A stretch of 64,000 nt of DNA from an uncultured Clostridia bacterium (GTDB lineage: Bacteria; Bacillota; Clostridia; Oscillospirales; Ruminococcaceae): assembly GCA_946498095.1 (NCBI GenBank), contig CAMMMX010000004.1:1-64000 (forward strand), written 5' to 3'. Positions within the stretch are counted from its first letter, which is position 1, and each line of letters opens with the position of its first letter. Under the pieces are notes generated by a model. That model worked only from the letters and a program-made list of their open reading frames with translations. It made no database searches and was not told the origin of the DNA. Of the stretch, positions 42,924-51,760 are shown one piece after another. A program made the translations under genes and the position numbers.

Positions 42924-43934
42924 ATGACGGGGAACAAGTCGTGCGGTTCAAGCCGTAGGCCGATACAGCGTCGGCTGTGCATCGGTGTTGCGGCAGGCGT
43001 ACTGCTGCTGTCTTTGTCAGGGTGTGGCAAAGGCGTATCGGTGGAGGACGTTATCTATCAGGGGGACATTGGTGTGGGCGATATCCAGTACCAGACCACT
43101 GAGGTCTTCAAAGGCGACGTCCAGCAGGAGGAAAGGGTGCATCTGCGCGTACCGAAATTTGAGCAGGTGCTGTACAATGGAAACATGGAGGGAGAGGTCT
43201 CCAAGGTCTATGTGCATGGCAGCGGCAGCGTGAAAAAAGGCGACAAGCTCTATGAGCTGAAGACAGAAGAGCTGGACAATGAAATCGAGCAACAGGGTTA
43301 CGCGTTGCAGCAGCTGCAGCTGCAATATCAGCAGGCACAGGAAAGTGGTGCCAGCGCGATAGAGTTGCAGCAGGCGCAACTGGATATCCAGCTGATGGAG
43401 AATGAAATTACCAAGCTCAAACAGACGCGCCAGGAATATGTCGTCACCGCGCCATGCGACGGGTCGGTGGAGATGGGCGTGACAGAGGGGCAGTACCTGT
43501 ACGCCCGCGGCTGGGTTGGAGTGATTCGTTATGAGAGGCCGGAGTTTGTTGAAATTGATTCTTCCGCTAACGTCAACTTTGGAAAGAGAGTGAACGTGGA
43601 CGATAGCGGCGTTACGGTTGGGGCGACCGTGGTACAGGCGGAGAACACCCATCCCGGCGGCGATGCGATCATGCTCAAGCTCGATCAGCCACTGGAGAAC
43701 CCGAATGCAGCGGTTGTCAGCTTTACGACGAAAGTGTCTACCAACGTCTTGGTGGTGGACAAAAACGCAGTTTACGATTTGTCCGAGGATGGGTCGACAG
43801 GCTATGTAGACCTTCTGAATAACGGCAATAAAATCAAGCGTCAGGTGACCATAGGCGCAAAGTCGGAAAGGCTGTATGAGGTGGAATATGGCCTCAAGGA
43901 AGGCGACGTGGTTGTGACCAATCAGCTGATTTAA
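42924..43934 (+). CDS. MacA/HlyD-like adaptor lipoprotein
   Basis: The 336-residue protein has a lipoprotein signal ending LLLSLSGC. A biotinyl-lipoyl-like half follows (GEVSKVYVHGSGSVKKGDKLYELKTEELDNEIEQQGY). A helical hairpin (QQLQLQYQQAQESGASAIELQQAQLDIQLMENEITKLKQTRQ), the returning half (YVVTAPCDGSVEMGVTEGQYL) and a C-terminal beta-barrel domain complete the fold. In Gram-positives such adaptors usually pair with an ABC exporter ATPase plus an FtsX/MacB permease. LolD/MacB-type ATPases lie 2 kb downstream, but no FtsX-like permease does. GGGAGGTACGCGGGA precedes the ATG. Confidence 0.85.
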   Translation: MTGNKSCGSSRRPIQRRLCIGVAAGVLLLSLSGCGKGVSVEDVIYQGDIGVGDIQYQTTEVFKGDVQQEERVHLRVPKFEQVLYNGNMEGEVSKVYVHGSGSVKKGDKLYELKTEELDNEIEQQGYALQQLQLQYQQAQESGASAIELQQAQLDIQLMENEITKLKQTRQEYVVTAPCDGSVEMGVTEGQYLYARGWVGVIRYERPEFVEIDSSANVNFGKRVNVDDSGVTVGATVVQAENTHPGGDAIMLKLDQPLENPNAAVVSFTTKVSTNVLVVDKNAVYDLSEDGSTGYVDLLNNGNKIKRQVTIGAKSERLYEVEYGLKEGDVVVTNQLI

Positions 43935-44012
43935 ATAGGTGCTGCAGGCGGGGCGGCGTAGCCGTTCCGCCTTGTTTCATCATAAATGAGCATTTTAACA
44001 GGAGTGGAAATC

Positions 44013-45320
44013 ATGCAGTGGATTTATTCAACACAGCAGGAAAAACAGGCAAAAGGGCAGACATCGCGCGAAGGCGGGCTGGACGCCTGTGTTCATTTGG
44101 ACGGGAAAGAATATCAAACCATGTCGGGGTTCGGCGGATGCTTCAACGAGCTGGGTTATCTTGCGCTTGGAAAGCTGCCGCAGGACAAGCGTGACGAGGT
44201 GCTTGACGCTCTGTTCCTGGAGGAGGGGTTAAACCTTTGCTATAACCGTTTGCCGATCGGTGCCAGCGATTATGCGGAAAGTTGGTATAGCCTCAACGAG
44301 ACGGATGGCGATTATGATATGGAATGCTTTTCCATAGAAAGGGATCGCGGATGCCTGATTCCCTATATCCGGGAGGCGCAAAAACGCCGCAGCGATATGA
44401 CGCTGTTTGCTTCTCCCTGGAGCCCGCCGAGCTGGATGAAGTTCCCGAAGGCTTATAACTACGGCACGCTGGTGTGGGACGAGCGGACGCTTCAGGCCTA
44501 TGCGCTGTATTTTGAAAAGTTTGTCAAAGCATATGCAGCTGAGGGCGTGCGGATCGATCAGGTACATGTCCAGAACGAGCCGGTCGCTGATCAAAAATTT
44601 CCTTCCTGTGTTTGGACGGGGGAACAAATGAGGGACTTTATCCGTGACTATCTCGGGCCGCGTTTTGAGCAAAGCGGGATGGATACCGAAATTTGGTTGG
44701 GTACGCTGAACTGTCCGGATGAAAATAACGGCGGTCCCGTCTGGCAGCGGACCAACTATAACTGCTTTGCTAATACTGTTTTGATGGACGCTGCGGCGCG
44801 CCGTTATGTCTGTGGTGTCAGCTACCAGTGGGCAGGGAAATACGCTGTCGCCCAGACGCACCGGGATTATCCGGATGTGAAGCTGATACAGTCGGAAAAT
44901 GAATGTGGAAACGGTGAAAACAGCTGGGCGTATGCCATGTATGTCTTTACCCTGATGAGCCATTATATCACCAACGGTGTCAGCGCCTACACCTACTGGA
45001 ACATGGCGCTGGAGAACGGTGGGCGCAGCACATGGGGATGGTGGCAGAATTCCATGGTAAGCGTGGATCCGCAGGCGCGGACATATATGCTGAACCCTGA
45101 ATTTTATCTGTTCTGGCATTTTTCCCATTTTGTCAAGCCGGGCGCGGTTGTGTTGGGGACGCAAGGGAATTTCAGTTCCAATACGGTAGCCTTCCGCAAC
45201 CCAGACGGTCAAGTTATCTTGGTGATGCTCAACCCCTTTGGCAGCGACAAGGTCGTCGAGATTGAGGGAGGAGAAAAGGCTGTTCTCCCGCCTCAGTCGA
45301 TAAACACGTTTATACTGTAA
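44013..45320 (+). CDS. GH30-family glycoside hydrolase
   Basis: The 435-residue protein starts its fold with MSGFGGCFNELGYLALG, typical of GH30. It continues with LPIGASDYAESWYSLNETDGDYDMECFSIERD and ASPWSPPSWMK. The proposed acid/base Glu is in VHVQNEPVADQ and the nucleophile Glu in IQSENECGNGENSW. A beta-sandwich side domain closes it (VILVMLNPFGSDKVVEIEGG). Family members hydrolyse glucosylceramide, beta-1,6-glucans, xylans or fucosides. No signal peptide, so it is cytoplasmic and may process sugars brought in by the adjacent transporter. The ATG at 44013 follows AGGAGTGG. Confidence 0.88.
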   Translation: MQWIYSTQQEKQAKGQTSREGGLDACVHLDGKEYQTMSGFGGCFNELGYLALGKLPQDKRDEVLDALFLEEGLNLCYNRLPIGASDYAESWYSLNETDGDYDMECFSIERDRGCLIPYIREAQKRRSDMTLFASPWSPPSWMKFPKAYNYGTLVWDERTLQAYALYFEKFVKAYAAEGVRIDQVHVQNEPVADQKFPSCVWTGEQMRDFIRDYLGPRFEQSGMDTEIWLGTLNCPDENNGGPVWQRTNYNCFANTVLMDAAARRYVCGVSYQWAGKYAVAQTHRDYPDVKLIQSENECGNGENSWAYAMYVFTLMSHYITNGVSAYTYWNMALENGGRSTWGWWQNSMVSVDPQARTYMLNPEFYLFWHFSHFVKPGAVVLGTQGNFSSNTVAFRNPDGQVILVMLNPFGSDKVVEIEGGEKAVLPPQSINTFIL

Positions 45321-45332
45321 AATAAAAGGTGC

Positions 45333-45370
45333 GTAAAACCGCGCTTGTTCGGCTAAAAGTGCGGTTTTAC
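45333..45370 (+). terminator. Terminator-like inverted repeat after the GH30 gene
   Basis: GTAAAACCGC (45333-45342) and GCGGTTTTAC (45361-45370) pair perfectly around an 18-nt loop. The stem base ends in TTTT. Confidence 0.7.
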
Positions 45371-45648
45371 CTGCCTGCACGATCGGGAAGAATTTGTGGA
45401 GAGCTTCGATTTTTGTGTATTTGTCATAGAGAGGGACAACTACGCATATATTCGTGATAAATAATGGGAGAAAGATATGTGAGGTCATGTGGATGGCCAG
45501 GTGAGAAATATGTAAAAAAATTATTTACGGCAGAGTTCGAGGTATTTTTACATAAAAATCCACAGGCGAATTTGTGCAATATAAATAAAAAAATCTCTGG
45601 TCAAAGGATGATAAAAAAAGCCGGGAAAAGTCAGCGTTTTTAGATATG

Positions 45649-45677
45649 TTGACAGAAGAGTATCTTTCTGATATAAT
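45649..45677 (+). promoter_or_regulatory. Consensus promoter of the large transport operon
   Basis: A perfect TTGACA (45649-45654) and TATAAT (45672-45677) are 17 bp apart. The predicted start near 45684 leaves a leader of about 260 nt before the first gene. The AT-rich stretch 45371-45648 shows no gene. Confidence 0.9.
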
Positions 45678-45746
45678 AGCATTAGGTTTTTCACGTCTAG
45701 CACACGGGAAAATCATCAATAAACAGCCTAAATAGTCGAATGGATT

Positions 45747-45811
45747 GTGTGCATATTTTCCAGCAAATCTGTCCGCAGGACAGATGGAAAAAGGTATCGC
45801 ACATATTTTTT
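45747..45811 (+). terminator. Attenuator-like hairpin in the operon leader
   Basis: Nested arms are GTGTGC (45747-45752) with GCACAT (45799-45804), TTTTCC (45756-45761) with GGAAAA (45786-45791), and ATCTGTCC (45767-45774) with GGACAGAT (45778-45785). TTTTTT follows at 45806-45811. GCACAC at 45700-45705 can pair with GTGTGC and so could break the outer stem. A terminator inside the leader implies regulated read-through. Confidence 0.6.
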
Positions 45812-45942
45812 GCCCTTAAAAGAGAGGAATGCCGCAATCTATTGTGCAAGATGTACAAATTTAAGGGGGTTATTTTTGTAAACCTAGAGATGGCGGGCAT
45901 AATATGCCTCGCGCGTTTCTAAGGCCTTAAGGAGTGGGGAGT

Positions 45943-46632
45943 ATGGAGCGAGAGACGTCTAATGTGATACTTTCGACAAACCAGTTATGCAGAAGCTTTA
46001 AAACGGGTTCCTTGACGGTGGATGCGTTAAAGAACATTAATGTTCAGGTTGAGACAGGAAAGCTGACCATCCTACGCGGGCGTTCCGGATCCGGTAAGAC
46101 GACGCTGATAAACCTGCTGGGCGCGCTGGATATGCCGACTTCCGGGGAGATATACTTTTCGGGGGAGGATATTACTAAGCTGAGCGCCAAGCGCCGGGAT
46201 CTTCTGCGGCGTCGGGATATGGCTTTCGTCTTCCAATCCGTGGCGCTTATATCCTCTATGACGGCTCTGGAGAATGTGGAATTCGTCTTACGTCTGGTGA
46301 AAATGCCTTACGAAGCTCGGATGAAGCGGGCAAAGGAGTGCCTGAAGCTGGTAGGCCTGGAAAAGCGGATGCATCATCGACCGGGAGAGCTATCGGGCGG
46401 TGAGCAGCAAAGGGTGGCGATTGCACGTGCGATTGCACATAGTCCAAAGGTGATTTTTGCCGATGAACCGACAGCCGAACTGGACAGTGTGATGGCGCTG
46501 CAGGTGGTAAAGCTGTTTAAAGAGCTCGTTGCTTCCCATGGGCAGACGATCATCATGACGACGCACGATCCGAGTATGATGGAGGTAGCCGATCGCCTGT
46601 ATACGCTGGAGGACGGTGAGATAGTTGATTGA
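45943..46632 (+). CDS. LolD/MacB-type ABC transporter ATPase 1
   Basis: The 229-residue ATPase has Walker A GRSGSGKTTL, Q-loop FVFQSVALISS, signature LSGGEQQRVAIARA, Walker B VIFADEPTAELD and switch His in MTTHDP. LGALDMPTSGEIYFSGEDITKLS places it in the LolD/MacB/FtsE group, not with the sugar-importer MalK/MsmX group, which carry a C-terminal regulatory domain. It is the first gene of the operon. AAGGAG lies 8 nt before the ATG at 45943. It overlaps the second ATPase by 8 bp, so a heterodimer is likely. Confidence 0.92.
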   Translation: MERETSNVILSTNQLCRSFKTGSLTVDALKNINVQVETGKLTILRGRSGSGKTTLINLLGALDMPTSGEIYFSGEDITKLSAKRRDLLRRRDMAFVFQSVALISSMTALENVEFVLRLVKMPYEARMKRAKECLKLVGLEKRMHHRPGELSGGEQQRVAIARAIAHSPKVIFADEPTAELDSVMALQVVKLFKELVASHGQTIIMTTHDPSMMEVADRLYTLEDGEIVD

Positions 46633-47641
46633 TTTGCTGAAAAAGAAGCGTCCCTCTACACAGGAGGAACCCGAAAACCTGCCGGGGCCGATTCAAGGAA
46701 CCGACACGGATGAGGAAAGCGACCGGATTGCTTACGATGAAAACCTGATCATACAGTGTGAGAACCTGGTGAAAATTTATAAAACCGATGAGGTGGAAGT
46801 TATCGCGCTGCAAGGGCTTGACCTGGAGGTTAAGCGTGGCGAGATGATGGCTATCGTCGGGAACAGCGGCAGTGGTAAGTCGACCCTGCTGAATATGCTC
46901 GGCGGTCTGGATAAGCCCACCGCGGGTAAACTGATCATTGACGGCAAAAATATGCTGAAAATGACCGAAAAAGAGTATATCACCTATAAACGTGAAACTG
47001 TCGGGTTTGTCTGGCAGAACAACGCCAGGAACCTGATCCCATATCTGACAGCGCTGCAAAATGTGGAATTACCGCTGATACTGGACAGCGCGAAGGAGCG
47101 AAGGCGGCGCGCATTGGAACTGCTGGATATGGTGGGGCTTTCCCACCGCCTGAATAACCGTCTGGATCAGCTGTCCGGCGGCGAGCAGCAGCGCATTGCG
47201 ATTGCGATTGCACTTGCCAACCATCCGAAAATCCTGCTTGCCGACGAACCGACCGGCGCGGTCGATTCCAAAACGGCGGATTTGATTTTAGATATTTTCA
47301 AGGAGTTCAACCGAAAACTAGGGGTAACCATTATTATCGTTACGCACGACGTGAAGCTGGCTTCCAAGATAGAACGTGTCGTGGCGATTCGGGACGGTAG
47401 AACAAGCAGCGAGGTTATCCGCCGATCGTATAAAGCAGAGCTGGAAAAACTTGACGATACGGCGCTGTTTCATGAAGCCGAAGAGGAGCCGGAAGCCCAG
47501 GAATATGTGGTGCTGGATAAGGCTGGACGGCTTCAGATCCCGAGAGAGTACCTCAACCAGCTGGGGATCAAGGGCGGCCAAAAGGTTCAGGTGGAATGCC
47601 AGGACGGCCGCATCTTTGTACAGCTTCCGCAAGACGCATAG
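46625..47641 (+). CDS. LolD/MacB-type ABC ATPase 2 with AbrB-like C-terminal domain
   Basis: The 338-residue protein has an acidic N-terminal extension of about 45 residues. The ATPase follows with GNSGSGKSTL, FVWQNNARNLIP, LSGGEQQRIAIAIAL, ILLADEPTGAVD and the switch His in VTHDV. After a charged linker (LFHEAEEEPEAQ) the last ~45 residues (VVLDKAGRLQIPREYLNQLGIKGGQKVQVE) match the swapped-hairpin AbrB/SpoVT/MazE fold. Such domains bind DNA or mediate dimerisation; in this position either is possible. The TTG start overlaps the previous gene. The pair could drive the permeases of this operon. Confidence 0.88.
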   Translation: MIDLLKKKRPSTQEEPENLPGPIQGTDTDEESDRIAYDENLIIQCENLVKIYKTDEVEVIALQGLDLEVKRGEMMAIVGNSGSGKSTLLNMLGGLDKPTAGKLIIDGKNMLKMTEKEYITYKRETVGFVWQNNARNLIPYLTALQNVELPLILDSAKERRRRALELLDMVGLSHRLNNRLDQLSGGEQQRIAIAIALANHPKILLADEPTGAVDSKTADLILDIFKEFNRKLGVTIIIVTHDVKLASKIERVVAIRDGRTSSEVIRRSYKAELEKLDDTALFHEAEEEPEAQEYVVLDKAGRLQIPREYLNQLGIKGGQKVQVECQDGRIFVQLPQDA

Positions 47642-47798
47642 CAGCTTAGCAGGAAAGGCTGTGACAGGGTTGGTTGTACATAACAAAATTCCTTTCATTC
47701 GCGGAGTGTATCCGTAACCATACAGGCCGCTGAGCGGTCAAGCAACAAAAAGTATTTGCAGCAGAGAGGCCTCTGTTCAAAAGAAAGGTGGATTTGGA

Positions 47799-50762
47799 GT
47801 GCGAAAAATGTGTAGAACCGGAAAGAGAGCCATGAAAAAATCGCTTGCCGGTTTGTCCGCAACCGCAATGGCGCTATCCATGGCGCTGACGATGTTTGCC
47901 GCGCCGGCTTCGGCCGAAGAATCCCAGAACCAGGACGTTGCGCTGGACATCGAGAACATCGAGATTGACGGCACGCGCGCCACGACGTACAGCGAATATT
48001 ATGACATGTACGCAGACAAGGTGAAGCCCCTAACAACTGTCAAGATTGATGCGACCAGCTATATCTCAAATGAAGGCGCGGAGCTGGAGACGCATGCGAC
48101 CTATCAAGGAAAGAACAACGTTATCGTCTGGAAGAACAATAAGGGTACCGTGACCTTTGAGTTTGAGATTCAAGAAGCGGGCAACTACAATATGGCGATA
48201 GTCTATTTGCCGATTACCGGAACCAACATCACAAATGACTTTGGTATCCAGATCGACGGCGAGACTCCTTTTGACGGTGCGTCTAGAATTTCTTTGGGGC
48301 GTGTGTGGGAGAACGAATATCCTATCAAACAGGACTCCAAAGGAAATGACGTACGTCCGCCCCAGGTAGAAAAAGAGATGTGGATCGATACGCCGCTGAA
48401 CGATGAGGATGGGCTTTTCAACGATCCGTACTATTTTTATCTAACAGAAGGCAAACATACGCTCACCATTGATATGAAGCAAGGTAACATCGCGTTCTCC
48501 GAGTTGCGTTTTTACAATGAAGAGGATCCGGAAAGCTACGCGGAGGTTTCTGCTGATTATGACCTGGATAAAGAAACCAGTGACGAGTATAAAAACTACT
48601 TAGAACGCATCGAGGGCGAGGATGCAGTTTACAAATCTGATACCACACTGTATCCGACCTATGACCGTGCCAGCTATAAAATGTCGCCGGCACATCCGAC
48701 CAAAATGCGTTATAACTCCATTGGTCAAAACAACTGGACACAGTCCGGGCAATGGATTGAATGGGAATTTGAGGTTCCTGAGGATGGTTATTATAAGATT
48801 GGCATGAAGGTCCGTCAGAATGTTCTGCGTGGTCTTTATTCCAACCGTAGGCTGACGATTGACGGGGAAATTCCCTTTGCGGAAGCAGGACAGGTCCAAT
48901 TTAAATACAGCAATAAGTGGTATTATCAGGTTTTGGGCGGAGACGAGCCGCAGCTGGTGTATCTGACTAAAGGAAAGCACACCTTGCGGATGGAGGCAAT
49001 CCCGGGCGAAATCGGCGAGACGATGCGCTCTTTGGATGAGGTTGTCTACCAGCTCAATGATTACTACAGAAGAATTTTGATGATTACCGGTCCCAAACCG
49101 GATTCCTTCAACGATTATTATATCGACCAACAAATCCCTTCTCTGCTTGACGATTTCCAAAAAATAGTTGATACGCTGTACCAGGAAAAGGAGAATGTGG
49201 AGCGGATTGCTGGCTCTCAAGGAGGTTCCGATGCCGTAGCACTGGAAAAAACGGCGATACTCCTGCGTAACTGTATTAATAAGCCGGATATCATTCCCAG
49301 CCAGCTGGCAAACCTGAAGTCGACGATTACGTCGCTTTCTACCTGGATGCTGGATGGCAGAAAGCAGCCGCTTGAGGTAGACTATATTGAAATCGCCTCG
49401 GTCGATCAGGAATTCCCGTCTGTCAAAGAGGGCTTTTTCCAGAAAATGTCCTTTGGGTTCCAAGCGTTTCTAGGCTCTTTCTTTGAAGATTACAGCTCCC
49501 TTTCGGATTCCTCACAGGAAGCTCTGAACGTCTGGGTCAGCCTTGGCCGTGACCAGGCGCAGGTTGTCAAAGATTTGACCGACTCTATCTTTACGCCAGA
49601 CACAGGGATCCCCGTCAACATCAATCTGGTTCAGGGCTCCATCCTGGAAGCGACGATGGCGGGGAAAGGTCCGGATGTCGGTCTGTTTATCGGCGGCGAC
49701 CTACCGGTTAACCTGGCCGCACGTGAGACTTTGGTAAACCTGAAGCAGTTCCCGGATTATGAAGAGGTACGCAAGCGCTTTGCAGAAGAGGCGGACGTTT
49801 ATTATTCTTACGACGGCGGTACCTATGCGCTGCCTGTATCGCAGAACTTCCCGATGCTCTTCTACCGCACCGACGTTCTATCCGAACTGGGTATTGATAA
49901 GGTTCCCAGCACTTGGGACGAATTTATCGATATTATCCCGACGATTCAACGGAAGTATTTGACAGCGGGCCTTATCCTGCCGGGCATGGTGCCCAATCAG
50001 CCGGCGAACATTACGGCGATTACGGAGAGTGGCCATACCTTCGCGACCCTTTTGTTGCAGCGTGGGATGAACTATTTCAATGAGGATTTGACTGCTACGA
50101 TTTTCGACACAAAAGAGGCTGTTGATTGCTTTGAGATGTGGACAAAGTTCTACACCAACTACAGCTTTGAACAGCAGTATGACGCTTTCTCACGTTTCCG
50201 TACAGGTGAAATCCCGATTCTGATTTCCTCCTATACCTTCTATACGAATTTGTTGGTCAATGCGCCTGAAATTAAAGGCATGTGGAGTTTCGCACCCGTA
50301 CCAGGCACGGTACAGGAGGACGGAACCGTAAGCCATGCAACAAACTCTGCGGGTACTGGAGCGGTTATTTTCAATAAGGTACAGCAAAAAGAAAACGGCC
50401 TGGAAAATGCTTGGGAGTTCATTAAATGGTTTACCAGCACAGAAATCCAGCAGGAGTATGGCCGTACGATAGAGGGCCTGATGGGGCCGCTTGGCCGTTT
50501 TGATGCTGCAAATATGGAAGCACTTGAAAGGCTTTCTTGGTCGGAGAGCGATCTGGAACTGCTGAAAGCTCAGCGCGCGCAGTTGAAGGAAATTCCGGTG
50601 ATTCCGGCGTCTTATTCCGTTACTCGTAATGTGAACAATGCATTTAGAACAGTTGTCAATAACAACGAGAACCCACGTGAGACGCTCATCTGGTATAACC
50701 GCGATATTAATGAGGAGATTACCAGAAAGTATGAAGAAATCGGAATAGCTCTTGGTAAATAG
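47799..50762 (+). CDS. Very large extracellular solute-binding protein with carbohydrate-binding-like domains
   Basis: The 987-residue secreted protein has a signal peptide (SLAGLSATAMALSMALTMFAAPASA). Two beta-sandwich modules like CBM35-type domains lie at about 60-240 (VTFEFEIQEAGNYNMAIVYLP, HTLTIDMKQGNIAFSELRFY) and 305-430 (GQWIEWEFEVPEDGYYKIGM, LTKGKHTLRMEAI). A helical linker follows, then a group-1 sugar-binding fold from about 570 on (VWVSLGRDQAQVVKDLTD, GPDVGLFIGGD, SQNFPMLFYRTDVLSELG, ENAWEFIKWFTS). Usual binding proteins have about 430 residues, so this one is more than double. No lipobox is seen. It should capture glycans for the permeases downstream. Confidence 0.88.
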   Translation: MRKMCRTGKRAMKKSLAGLSATAMALSMALTMFAAPASAEESQNQDVALDIENIEIDGTRATTYSEYYDMYADKVKPLTTVKIDATSYISNEGAELETHATYQGKNNVIVWKNNKGTVTFEFEIQEAGNYNMAIVYLPITGTNITNDFGIQIDGETPFDGASRISLGRVWENEYPIKQDSKGNDVRPPQVEKEMWIDTPLNDEDGLFNDPYYFYLTEGKHTLTIDMKQGNIAFSELRFYNEEDPESYAEVSADYDLDKETSDEYKNYLERIEGEDAVYKSDTTLYPTYDRASYKMSPAHPTKMRYNSIGQNNWTQSGQWIEWEFEVPEDGYYKIGMKVRQNVLRGLYSNRRLTIDGEIPFAEAGQVQFKYSNKWYYQVLGGDEPQLVYLTKGKHTLRMEAIPGEIGETMRSLDEVVYQLNDYYRRILMITGPKPDSFNDYYIDQQIPSLLDDFQKIVDTLYQEKENVERIAGSQGGSDAVALEKTAILLRNCINKPDIIPSQLANLKSTITSLSTWMLDGRKQPLEVDYIEIASVDQEFPSVKEGFFQKMSFGFQAFLGSFFEDYSSLSDSSQEALNVWVSLGRDQAQVVKDLTDSIFTPDTGIPVNINLVQGSILEATMAGKGPDVGLFIGGDLPVNLAARETLVNLKQFPDYEEVRKRFAEEADVYYSYDGGTYALPVSQNFPMLFYRTDVLSELGIDKVPSTWDEFIDIIPTIQRKYLTAGLILPGMVPNQPANITAITESGHTFATLLLQRGMNYFNEDLTATIFDTKEAVDCFEMWTKFYTNYSFEQQYDAFSRFRTGEIPILISSYTFYTNLLVNAPEIKGMWSFAPVPGTVQEDGTVSHATNSAGTGAVIFNKVQQKENGLENAWEFIKWFTSTEIQQEYGRTIEGLMGPLGRFDAANMEALERLSWSESDLELLKAQRAQLKEIPVIPASYSVTRNVNNAFRTVVNNNENPRETLIWYNRDINEEITRKYEEIGIALGK

Positions 50763-50782
50763 CAGAAGAAGGAGGAATTGCT

Positions 50783-51745
50783 TTGGCACTCTCTGCGAAA
50801 AAGGCGAAGGCTGAGGCGGGTACCGTGCTTCATATTGAAGACAGCAAATTCAGGTATACGTTGCGTGAAATGGGGAGAAACAAGGGCGCCTATATGATGA
50901 TGGCACCGTTTATGATTCTGTTTCTTATTTTCACGCTGCTGCCGGTCCTCTTGTCCTTGCCGATAGGCTTTACAAACTTTAACATGGTACAGTTCCCGAA
51001 ATGGGTGGGGCTGTCCAACTTCTACCGTCTGTTTTTGGAGGACGATGTCTTCCTGATTGCGATTAAGAATACGCTGATTTTCGCCTTCCTGACGGGACCG
51101 CTTAGCTATTTCCTATGCTTTATTTTGGCTTGGCTCATCAACCAGATGGGTGCGGTACTGAAGACGATATTCACCTTTATCTTTTATGCGCCGTCCTTTG
51201 CCGGAAACATCTACTTTATCTGGCAATTGATGTTCAGCGGCGATGCTAATGGTTATATCAATGCTACGTTGATGGATCTTGGTATTATCAGCGCCCCGAT
51301 CCAATGGCTTACCGATGCAAATTATATGTTGCCGATTGTTATCATCGTACAGCTATGGCTGTCGCTGGGCGCAGGATTCCTGTCCTTTATCGCTGGTTTG
51401 CAGAGCGTCGATAAGTCGATGTATGAAGCTGGCGCGGTGGAAGGGATCAAAAACCGCTGGCAGGAGCTTTTGCACATTACTCTTCCTTCCATGGGGCCGC
51501 AGCTGTTGTTCGCGGCGGTTATGCAGATTACTTCTTCCTTCACGGTTGGTACCGTCGCACAGGCTCTGACAGGTCTTCCGTCCACGGATTACGCGACACA
51601 TACCATAATGTCACATGCGATGGACTATGGTTCCTTGCGGTATGAAATGGGCTATGCATCCGCTATCTGTTTTGTTTTGTTTATTGCCATGCTTCTAATG
51701 AATCAGCTGATCAACAGGATTCTGCGGAAGTACACATCGGATTAA
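50783..51745 (+). CDS. Sugar-type ABC permease 1 (MalF-like)
   Basis: The 320-residue protein has six predicted membrane helices starting at MMMAPFMILFLIFTLLPVLLSL. The cytoplasmic EAA loop reads YEAGAVEGIKNRWQELLHITLPSMGP (EA-x3-G-x9-I-x-LP), as in MalF-type permeases. The start is TTG at 50783, with AGAAGGAGG upstream. It should pair with the permease encoded next. Group-1 sugar permeases normally couple to MalK/MsmX-type ATPases, none of which is present here. Confidence 0.9.
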   Translation: MALSAKKAKAEAGTVLHIEDSKFRYTLREMGRNKGAYMMMAPFMILFLIFTLLPVLLSLPIGFTNFNMVQFPKWVGLSNFYRLFLEDDVFLIAIKNTLIFAFLTGPLSYFLCFILAWLINQMGAVLKTIFTFIFYAPSFAGNIYFIWQLMFSGDANGYINATLMDLGIISAPIQWLTDANYMLPIVIIVQLWLSLGAGFLSFIAGLQSVDKSMYEAGAVEGIKNRWQELLHITLPSMGPQLLFAAVMQITSSFTVGTVAQALTGLPSTDYATHTIMSHAMDYGSLRYEMGYASAICFVLFIAMLLMNQLINRILRKYTSD

Positions 51746-51760
51746 AGGGGAGTGAAAAAA

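Noticed and set aside
44229-45488. 419-residue open frame antisense to GH30
   Set aside because: It runs beyond the GH30 gene but has no ribosome site or domain; the sense gene has both catalytic glutamates.
45740-45922. 60-residue open frame in the transport-operon leader
   Set aside because: It crosses the attenuator hairpin, lacks a good ribosome site and resembles nothing; the leader is better read as regulatory RNA.
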